Shown here piece after piece: positions 1 through 9,900 of a stretch of 64,000 nucleotides of DNA. This DNA comes from Todiramphus chloris collaris (lineage: Eukaryota; Chordata; Aves; Coraciiformes; Alcedinidae). The notes under the pieces are model-generated. The model worked only from the letters and a program-made list of their open reading frames with translations. It was not told where the DNA came from and did no database searches. The position numbers and the translations under genes are program-made. The first letter of the stretch is position 1; each line of letters opens with the position of its first letter. The stretch lies in assembly GCA_025345505.1 (NCBI GenBank), contig JANVCC010000120.1:4542113-4606112 (forward strand). The letters are read 5' to 3'.

Positions 1-7
1 CCCCCTC

Positions 8-24
8 TTTTTTTTTTTTTTTTT
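8..24. repeat. Poly-T tract (17 T)
   Basis: An uninterrupted run of 17 T lies at the left edge, directly next to the CpG island. It is simple sequence, and no function can be read from it. Confidence 0.9.
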
Positions 25-59
25 CCCCGGGAAACAAAGAAATAAAAATAATTCCTGGT

Positions 60-1350
60 CCGTCCCTCCCCGCCGCGTCCCCCCGCGCAGCCGCCGCGCA
101 GCGCTCCGCCTCCCTCGGCGCTACCCAATCAAGAGCTTGACCCCGCCGGAGTGACGGCGCGCTCGCCCAATCGGCAGCGGGAAAAGGCAGACGGACGGCC
201 GAGGAGGCCCGTGGCGGCATCAGAGAGCTGGTCCCGCCCCGCGCTGCCGCGTGGCCCACCCACGTCCTTGATTGACGGCCACAAGAGCCCCTCAACGAGA
301 AGGCTTCGTGAATTGATGGCGTACGGGACAATCGCCGAGTAGGTTTTGTTCTCCTCCCGCCTACTGTCCTTCTGGGCCGATTCAACCCCGCGTTGTGATC
401 GACAGCAAAACTACCCAGTGGAAGAGACAAACAAAAATAAAAGGACAGCTCAGCTATCCACTCGGAAGCGGAAGAAGGAGGGCTCAATTTCCTCTGTCAC
501 CGTAACACAGAAGTACCGCCCCTCCTACTTGACTGACAGCCTCGCTGTCAAATGGGCTGCCGGCAAAGGGAGAGCCCAGCAAAGAGCAGCGGAGGCGGCT
601 TGTGCCGCACGGGGCTCTCCCCCCAGCGCGGGCCTGCGCTGCCGGCTCACCGCAGGGGTAAAAACCCCTCACAGTGACTGATGGACTCCTCCAGCCAATA
701 AAGGACGCGTACAACAGAGTGACAAGCGACCGGCCCAATCACGGAGCAGGAAGGGCGGGAAGGAAGGTCCGGTTTGGACTCTCTTCCCCCGAGCGGCCCA
801 AAGACGGACGGTGGCTGCAGATGGACCAATCAGAGGCCATGACGGGGAGAAAGCCTTTGGCCAATGGGAAGCCAGTCCCTAAGGTAGCCCGCTGGGAGGG
901 GCGGGTGTTCAGCCAATGGGAAGCGAGGGGCAGGGCGCTCCCGCCGCTCGGGGCTGCCGAGTCACGGCCGGGCACCGCCCCCTCCGCGCCCCCGCCGCCG
1001 CTTCAGGGCCCGCGGCCCAGAGCCCCCGGCCTTGGGCCTCTCCGCTCTGGGGGCCGCTCGGCAGAGCCCCCGCCCCAAGGCCCGTGGCCCCCTTTGGACT
1101 GTGGAAACCGCGAGGAAGGCAATGGCGGCCTCCCGAGCCTGAGGGAGGCCGGGCCCGCCTCGGGCCCCCCGCTGCCCGCCCTCTGGCTGCCTGGAGGGTG
1201 ATGGTGCCCGGGGCACCCCGCGCCTCTCCCGGCTGCCTCCTCTTCTCCGGCCTCGCCCAGAGCTGGACTGGCTGCCATGGGCCTGCTAGGCCTCTCAGGG
1301 GACCTCCCCGCGCAAGGGTCACACGATGCTGGGCTGAGTCTGAGGAGCGG
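60..1350. promoter_or_regulatory. CpG-island promoter region with CCAAT-box array
   Basis: The stretch is GC- and CpG-rich compared with the AT-richer DNA that follows. CCAAT boxes, all in the same orientation, occur at 125, 167, 695, 735, 826, 861 and 913, several spaced 35-52 bases apart. TTGATTGACGG (about 265) and CTTGACTGACAG (about 526) resemble PBX/MEIS-type sites. No long coding exon is recognisable on either strand. In mammals the gene divergent from RHCE is MACO1 (TMEM57), which would here be transcribed leftward out of the window; that assignment is inference from synteny. A noncoding RNA reading right is an equal alternative. Confidence 0.55.
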
Positions 1351-1389
1351 GGGCCCCGAGCTGGCTTTAAAATGGGCACGGAGGAGTAG

Positions 1390-2825
1390 ACGTGGGGCTG
1401 CCCAGGGGATGGAGGCGTTTTGCTGGTAGCGGAGCTCTCGTGTGAAAATTGTTTTGTGTTTCACCTTTTCTGCGCTCACTGCGCTTCGGTCTGTCTGTTT
1501 GGGAGGGATTTAAGCTGGGAATCGGAGCAGGAGCGTTTGCAGGGAGGCACGTCATCCCGAGAGAAAACCGTGGGTCAGTTCCCAGCCTTTGGTGTATTTT
1601 TCCTGGGTGTTGATGCCGCTGGGGGATTTTGTAATGTGTCAAAAGAGCTAATTGTGTTCATTTGACCATGGCAAAATGGTGGAAGGAGTTCTGGGTCATT
1701 CTTCCTCTGGGTATGAGTCCTCAGGGTTGTCTTGCAGAAAACAGATTAAAGCTAATTAGCTGCATTCCATTTATAAACCACCCAGCAACACTGCATCAGT
1801 TGGCTAAATCACTTTCTGACTTGCTGTTTCAGCTATTAACTTTTTCTTGCCTAGAGAGACTTTACCAGGTGTTCTGGTTCTGTCTGAACTGGTCACATGA
1901 TGACAGAATTCCCATTAAAAAAAAAAAAAACTGAATGTAGATCTTTCCGCATCGGGATTTTTCTGAAGTCAGGGCAGCACTGTGCACATCTGGGAAAGTC
2001 CTTTGAATGCTGTGTAGGAGTTTCTGCAATGGTGGTAAGGATATTTTAAGTCATGGTTCTATTGGGCCTACGTAAAGACTGGTAAAGCGATTTGCTATTG
2101 CACGTGAGGAAGGTGCACGTTACCAGCACAACTGCAAACCTGTCAGAGATGGCTTGAAAACTATTACGGTGCCACATGGCCTGAGTTTTCAGGAAGAAGG
2201 TGAACCAGGATTTTTCTGCATATATGTTTGATACCAGTTTATGCCACCAGTAGGTGGCTTTCTACCTATTTGGCTCCACTGTTACTGTCTCAGCCCCAGC
2301 ACTTGGCTCGCTTTGAAACGCCCTCCGAATAGAAAGTCCGAGGCATGGTTACAGTACCTTCATCTCCTGGACTGCCTGAACAAAGAGGCTTTGGTTTACT
2401 GAAAGCATGATGAATACTAAAAATATAGTGATGTTAATAATCTTATCTAACAAATGATGATGTCTGTGCAGAGGGATGCACTGAACCCAGTTAATTGCTG
2501 CCATATTGTCCTACTCCTGTGCCCAAAGCTCTCACTCTAGTGATTCCTGGTTGAAAATAAACCAACTAAAAAAAGCCTGTGCCTTACCAAAAGGCTCAGA
2601 ACCCATAAGGCAACGGAGACCTTGTAGCCAAGATGTGGTAATAAAAGTTGAGATGCTTCTGGGGGAAGCCTAGGTTGGAAAGAAGGAATCAGGAGGGTGT
2701 AGGTCTGTGGTTGAGTTCTCAGTTAAAAACTGAGAAGCACTCTGAAGAGCGCTGTCTGCGACTCAGGGATTACCAAGCTCTTCCAGAGCGTTCGCTGTGC
2801 CTGTTCCCATAGCTGTGCTATAAAC
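1390..2825. other. Intergenic DNA, no gene recognised
   Basis: This is AT-richer, non-repetitive DNA between the left CpG island and the first CR1 copy, with a short A-run at about 1,918-1,930. I see no exon with homology to a known protein. It could hold the 5' part of a noncoding transcript from the CpG island, but nothing in the sequence shows it. Confidence 0.5.
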
Positions 2826-2828
2826 CAT

Positions 2829-3388
2829 ACAATCCTAGAATGGTGGGGTTGGAAGGGACCTCTGTAGACCATCGAGTCCAACCCCCCTGCCAGAGCAGGG
2901 TCACCCAGGGCAGCCCACACAGGAACAGAGCCAGGGGGGCTGGAAAGGCTCCAGAGAAGGAGACTCCACAGCCTCTCTGGGCAGCCTGGGCCAGGCTCTG
3001 GCACTCCCACAGGGAAGAAGTTTTTCCTCTTGTTGAGGTGGAACTTCCTGTGTTTCAGCTTATGACCATTACCCTTCGTATCCCAGATCACAACTGGAAA
3101 GAGCCTGGCCCCTTCTCCTTGCCCCCCACCCTGCAGATATCTGCAAACATTCATCAGCTCCCCTCTCGGGCTTCTCTTCTCCAGGCTGAACAGCCCCAGG
3201 GCTCTCAGCCTTTCCTCACCAGAGAGATGTTCCAGTCCCTTCAGCATCCTCGTAGCCTCCCTTGGACTCTCTCCAGTATTTCCCTGTCCCTCTTGAACTG
3301 GGGAGCCCAGAACTGGACACAACACTCACTAGTGCAGAGCAGAGGGACAGGAGAACCTCCCTTGACCTTCTGGCCGATCCTACAGGTC
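2829..3388 (-). mobile_element. CR1 LINE fragment (3' end), inserted in minus orientation
   Basis: The left end carries the degraded CR1 3' tail (CAATCCTAGAATGG) followed by the typical GGTTGGAAGGGACCTCT block. The body then runs through the usual landmarks: CAACCCCCCTGCCAGAGCAGG, CTCTCTGGGCAGCCTGGGCC, a GAAGAAGTTTTTCCTC block and a CTCCCTTGACCTTCTGGCC block near 3,360. The sense strand of the element is therefore the minus strand. It is a 5'-truncated copy with no intact reverse transcriptase. It lies about 570 bases upstream of the RH start codon. Confidence 0.9.
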
Positions 3389-3699
3389 CATCCTACAACT
3401 AACGCGGGAAATGCTTTGTCCAGATATTCACAGCTTTCTGCTCTTGGGTTGGATTCATCACACGTGAGAAGTTTTGTCGTGGGACGTGTGTGTAGAGCTG
3501 TAGCCTAACCAACCTGAGAACCATGCTGAGGATCTCAGCAGGACCTTCCCCTTGGGTCTGGGATGGGTATGGGCGATGTAAATAAATAATGATTTTGCAT
3601 AAACATCAACATCCTTCTCCTACGAGTCCATGTTCTTCTTCCCTTGCCGTTCGGCTGCTCCGAAAGGCGGGGAAGGGTGGAGGGCACCCTGGAGCGTTG

Positions 3700-3955
3700 C
3701 AGTTCTGACGGTTGACGGGGCTCTCTTGGTGTTCGCTCCTCGAGCTCAGTCCATGTCAGTTGTGGCAAATTTGGGCTCCTGACGTGGCACAGATAAGGAA
3801 CTGCTCCTTGCTGACGCCTCTTGGGCTTTTTTATCTCGCTGAGTTTTTATCCCTGCACCCCCAGACCTCCTTTCCTATGGGTTTGAGGTCACTGGGACAT
3901 TTTTATAGCGAAAAAATATATCGAGGTGTTTGTGCTTCATGTAGTGGAGTGCACA
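3700..3955 (+). promoter_or_regulatory. Proximal promoter / 5' UTR of the RH gene with GATA motifs
   Basis: Upstream of the RH start codon at 3,956 there is AGATAAGG at 3,791-3,798 and an inverted TTATCT at 3,831-3,836, both matching the erythroid GATA consensus. A C-rich CACCCCCAG stretch follows near 3,857. GATA1 plus CACCC-binding KLF1 is the usual pairing at erythroid membrane-protein promoters, which suits a blood-group gene. There is no CpG island here, unlike at the other three genes, consistent with a tissue-restricted promoter. The transcription start cannot be placed from sequence alone. Confidence 0.5.
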
Positions 3956-6900
3956 ATGTCGGCTGAGTACCGCAGCTTCCGCCAGAGCGTGCCCTGGCTG
4001 ATCCTCTCTCTGGAAGCTGTTTTCATCATCCTCTTTTTTTTTTTTTTCTCAGTCGATGGTGCATCCCAAGCCAAGATCTCCTACCCAGGTAAGATCATCA
4101 GCCTGGCTGCAAAGGGAAGGGTCAGTGCTTGCTTTTTATTTTGCTGTGCAGCAGAGGTGGGATTCGGCAGGTTGGTGATTTGTTAGTGAGAAGGAGAATG
4201 TTTTTAGAGCCCTTTAAGTCCCCTACCTTGCCATGCACGGTGTGGTTTTGTTTCTATCAATGGAAAGGAAGGCGTAAGCGCTACTGAACTGCATCGTTGG
4301 GCTCTTTTCTGCTGCCCATTTCTGGTGATCTTGGTATGAACATAAGCTCCCGAGGGCTGCGTGTTCGGTGCCTGCCCCTGTGAGGTCTGGGCATGCAAAG
4401 GTGTCGTTGTGCTACAGCCTGAGAATCCAGACTGGCAGTATTTTCTGTTTGAATGCTGGATATAACTAAAGGAAGCAAATGCAGTGGAATGAGGGGTTTA
4501 AACATGTGCCAGAGGTCTGTTTTGTGCGCTGATCGAAGGAGTGTACTGGATTAAGCTACAGCCATAGTGTGTAACATCTTTGCAGTGTCGTGCAAATACC
4601 CTCCTGACATTCTTGTGTCACCTTCCCCACTTTATAGCTTGAAAAATGAGATTTACTTCCTAGCAGTTTGATGGTTCGCTCTAGGTACAGGCTGGCACAG
4701 CCATATGGGGATACAACACCCCGGGGGACACGTTCAGGCCCACAGATCCAAGAGCTTGTATCTTGGACAGCCTCTCCTTTTACTCAGTAGTGCTGGTTTC
4801 CATATTAAACTCTTCTGCTGCTATTTCTGTCCCTTATTCCCAGATGAGGGCATCATACAGGCTTCTCTGTAACTTACTGCTTCCCCTAATGCTCTCGAGG
4901 AATGATCACCCTAATCCACAGTAACTGTCCCCGCGAATTCCAATTTAAAGCTCTTTAAATTCACCTCAGGAAAAACAAATGTCCAAATTTCATTCCTAAA
5001 GGTACTTTATTTCTGTCATGCTTTTTGACTTTTCAGCCACCGTCCTACGGCACCCGTTGTGATCACTTAACTGCAGAGTAAAAGGTGTTATTTTGCTGAT
5101 TACTTATGGCTTGGGAAGCAAGCTCTGGAATTCTTTGCAAGTACTAAATAATAATAATGGGACCTGAATTTTTATCTGAAAGCTTCTGTGGGGCTTTATT
5201 TATTTAACCAGCAATCCAGCCTGCATTAACAACTTCACCACTCTCTCTTGGTCCTTTTCTGTCACGCAGCTTTTCAAGATGTCAACCACATGGTGATTTT
5301 TGGATTAGGCTTTTTCCTGGTGTTTCTGAGAAGGTACGGGTTCAGCAGCACTGGATTCAACCTCCTGATCGTTGTGCTTGGTGTCCAGTGCTCCGTGCTG
5401 ATGGAAGATTTATTCCTTCTTATTCTTCAAAAGGAACACGAAAGTGGCCTGAGGAGGTAATTAGTTTGGTTTGGAGTTGGAATAACCTGGAAGTGCTGAT
5501 GGCTCTTTGTGGAGGATAATGCCGTGTTATACGGACCTGTTTGCAAATTAGCATGGTCCTATTTGCAGCCACTTGAGAAGGTTTTGGGTTGTAAGTACAT
5601 TTTACTGTCTGTCAGGCTTTCTTTATTGGCCCTGGCATGGTCCTGATACAGAATGGTTTTTGTCTTTCTTTTACTGCAGAATAGGAAAGGCTACTGTGAG
5701 TGTGACTGCTGTGGTCATCTCCACTGGAGCTGTTCTTGGGAAAACCAATCCTCTGCAATTAATTCTGATGACAGTTGTGGAGATAATAGTTTTCCACGTG
5801 AGCAGATGGATGAACAACATTTTCCTGCAGGTACTGTGGGGTGATTTCCAGGTGCATGGGGGAAAATTTCACTGGGACTTTGGAATGTACTTGGTGAGCT
5901 CCAAGCCCTCTGTACTCTGTATGTATATAATTTGCTGTATCCATATTCTTGGCCTTAAAGGGCAAGAGGATCTGATGGATTGGGATGTAGTGCATTTGGC
6001 CCTGCCCATCCCCAACACAGGAATGAATCATAGAATCACAGAATGGTGGGGTTGGGAGGGAGCTCTGGAGATGATGGAGTCCAACCCCCCTGCCAGAGCA
6101 GGGTCACCCAGGGCAGCCCACACAGGAACAGAGCCAGGGGGGCTGGAAAGGCTCCAGAGAAGGAGACTCCACAGCCTCTCTGGGCAGCCTGGGCCAGGCT
6201 CTGGCACCTTCACAAAGAATTTTTTCCTCCTGTTGAGGTGGAACCTTCTGTGTTCAAGTTTACAGCCATTGTTCCTTGTCCTATTGCAGGATTCTACAGA
6301 AAAGAGATTGTTAATGTTAATGTGCAGTGTCAGCACACCCCAGACTCCCTGTGTATGGGTTGTGTGTTTATGAGCTGCACTGCATTCAGAGAAGTCAATC
6401 TCAGATGAATAGCTCATGCATAGACTGAGGGGCTGGGGAAATAAACTGCTTATAGGGAGGTTACATGAGCAATTATATCAGGAACTGCATCAGAGGCTTC
6501 CTGTGGCCTGAAATAACCCACAAATTTGATTCTTCTGTTGGTATAGATTCCAGAGAACATCAGCATGATGCACGTTCACCTCTTTGGAGCCTACTTTGGC
6601 CTGGCAGTCTCCTCACGTTTCTCTGAGCCACCACCCAGGTCTGAGAAGAATACAAGTACCCCGAAGTCGGACTTATTGTCAGTGCTGGGTGAGGCATTTA
6701 CTTTAACATCTCAGTTGGAAGAAGGGATTGCAGAGAGAACATAAGGAAGAGTCTGGGGGGCTGGCCACAGCACGCTGAAGCTTTTGCATCCAAAACACAG
6801 GTCTGGATGTGGCCGAGCATAAATAATTGCTGCTGCTGCTGTGGTTCGTGGTTTCTGACGAGTTGCTGGGTCTCAGCATGTTTCCTACCAGGCATAGAAG

Positions 6901-9900
6901 CCACCCCTGCAGCAGCTGTGGCTTAGTTTGCTGAGTTTTTGCATAGTTTTTGTGTTGGTAAGGGACTTGGTCACCAACGTTGAGGTCATTACTTGTATTT
7001 CAGCAGTGCTTCCAGCTCCCAGCTGGGGCCACGGCGCAGTTTCGTTTTGCAAGGTGCTGTACAGAGATATAAAAAGGCAGTCCCTGCCTAGTAATGTAAA
7101 TGAAAAGATAAAAGCCTGATGAAGGGTGGGGAATATGATACAGACAGGCACAGGAGGAAGGATCTGAGTAATGAGAGGTTGAATATATGGGAGTTTCAGT
7201 CCTTTTCTTACAGAAACAATTTGGTTTCTTCATTATGATGACTTCCATTGTGTAACTGCCACCAGCTCAACTAAAATCTTTCTGCAGAGGCCCCCAGAGT
7301 CTAATTCTCAGTCAGTCTTCACCCAGTTGAGGGAAAGAGAAATTTAAATGCTGCTCTTTGGAGTCCTTGGAGTTCTTGCTTTGCTGGAGAATTTGTGGAG
7401 ATCAGTATTTTAATCTAACTCATCAAGACACTGTTAAACTGTCATTATCATTTTCGTGTAGCTTGCTACAGCCAAGTGCTTGCTGTTTGGAGTATTTCTA
7501 TTGCCATGTCTTGACTAATTCCTGAGGTAATGTGGGTAGAAAGGAGCAACTGAGCAGGCAAATTCCTCAAATTCCTGTGTGCAGCCTGCTTCTGAGGGCT
7601 GTGTGAAGGGTGCTGAGGTTTTCACCTGTATTTGGACTCATATTGTGACTGTTTTATTTCCGTAGCTGAGCAGATACTTACAAGAATGCTTCAGTGGCAT
7701 TAGTAGTTTTTTTGTGGGGTCATGTTTTTTTCTTTCCCCCTTCCTTTCTGACTAACTATCTAATTCATGGGAATAAGATTGTCATAGATGGTCACTCCAC
7801 CAGCCCTCACTGCTGCCATAGGCTATAAATTGCCAAAGTGGCCTCTCCTGTTAGAGAGGCACCACCTTGGCACACTGAAAGGGTGGAAACTGGATTGCAA
7901 GGAGCCAAGATAAGCTTGTACAAAAGCAGTAGCTGCCAGGGTTGCTAGGAGTTGGATTTAACCCTTGTGCTTTATAGTGACGATGCCCGTGTCACTTCTG
8001 AATTGACTTGAACAAGAACACTTCAAATTTTACTGTCAGGTGAATTGCACAAGGATCTGGTGCCTCTGTGGCATGAAGCAGAGAACATTAGCTATGGAAG
8101 TTGACTGGACAGCAAGAAAAAAACAAAAAGGTAGACTGGAGGAGGCAAAATAACCTGTTGCTTGTTTTTGTTGTCATCTGTGCACTTGGAATTATGAGCA
8201 AGTCAAGGAGCAGAGGTGCTGATCTCCATGAGTGGTCCCACTTGACTCGGTGTGAGGCCACCTACTTCCCTCTGCTGGCTGGAATTCTGATGTCTGGGTG
8301 TCCAGAGGCACACAGGAAAAGGTGCATCCTGCCAAGCAGTGAGCTCCTTTTAAAGAGACTGAGATTCCTAAACCCTGACAATTAAGGTCTGGGTGATAGA
8401 AGGAGAAGAACCTGTTTTCATTCCTGTTGTTAGTGGAGCCTGTGTGGTCATGGAAGTATGATGCTGTGTAGTGATCTTACAGGAGGCAAGTCAGTTGTGG
8501 TTGTGGACTCATACACCAGGGAGTAGCCATTTGACAGATGACTCCTTCACAAATACCAAGAAAGCTGAGATGGTGAAGCGTGATCACCTCAGCTCCAGCT
8601 ATTGATCTTCAGCCCTCCTCTGGAGTACTCCTAGCAGAGGTAGAGAGGATTCTGTTCTTGTGATCCATTTCATCCTCTTCTTCTCTTCAAACCCTGCCAG
8701 GACGCAAGAGAACAAGGGCCAGTCATACTGGCAGCCAAGGTAGAAGACATTCCACTGTGCACTTTGGGTTTCTTTGAGGTGATTTGTACCATGTGAGCTG
8801 TTTTCTCTTCCTCCTTGGCTTGCTTTCAGCCTCTCTTGCAGCTGGTTTTGAACATTCATTCCAGAGTTCTATGAAAAAGAGAAGAAATTTTGGCTGAGGA
8901 GCTGGTGTAGCAGGTATCTCCCAGGGCTGTCTGCACAGTGATTGTTATCCCTTGTTTACAAGGTGGGAATTGTAGTGAATGCCAAATGTGGGCCGGAGCC
9001 TTCCAGAGAGAGCCAGAGAGGGAGTTGCTGTGGTTTAGAGCAGGTGATGATAGTTGCTTGTCCTTGTCTCCAAGGTACTCTCTTCCTCTGGGTTTTCTGG
9101 CCGAGCTTCAATTCTGTGCTAGCTGTGAACAACAAGAGCAAAGCCATCTACAACACCTACTTTGCCCTTGCAGTGAGTGCTGTCACCGCCTTCCTCTTGT
9201 CTGTTCTGACCACAAAGGATGGAAAATTCAGAATGGTAAGGCATGAGAGGAGATCACTGCATGGAGAAGTTGGTTTCCTGTTACTTTTCAGTAATAGTCT
9301 CAAAGAATAATAATTATTAAGTAAAAGCCAGTCCAGGTTTCCAGCCTGACAATCAGCATTAGCCCCCCCTGCAGAACACTGAAGCTGGAACTTCAGAATT
9401 AGATTCTCAGTTTGCAGTTTACGCTGTGCAGAGGCCCAGGTTCACCCTGAAGAGATCACACCTCTCTGAGAATGGCAGTCTGTAACAGTGGGCTGCTGGA
9501 AGCAATGACTGAATTCTCACTCCATGTTTTTGGTGGTTTCTTTTCCAGGCCCATATCCACAGTGCAGTGCTGGCTGGCGGGGTCACAGTTGGTTACACGG
9601 CGCACGTTATCGACTACCCTTGGATCGCGATGATTTTGGGTTTGCTTGCCAGTGTGATATCCATATTAGGATCTTACTGCTTACAGGTAACACTCCAAAC
9701 CTGACACTGGTTTTTGTGTAAGCTGTTGAAACTTCTTTTCCAGTGGAGGGTACCTCAGGGGTACCTATTAAAGATATTAAAGCAGGAAACCACAAGTCTT
9801 CTGAGCAGAGCACAGGATTGCAACTACCAAAGTTCATTTCCTAGGTCTGCAATAGGCAATATGCTCTTACCAACTTGTTCTTGATGTATCACTGAAACCC

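Noticed and set aside
1121-1141. ATG within the left CpG island as the start of a plus-strand gene
   Set aside because: The ATG at about 1,121 meets a stop after six codons and has no downstream exon I can join to it.
2723-3508. Open frames of about 200 codons on both strands near 3 kb, and similar frames at 6.0, 17.2, 22.9, 28.7 and 54.6 kb
   Set aside because: These translate CR1 3' ends, often in the antisense direction. They repeat the same peptide text at each CR1 copy and are not genes.
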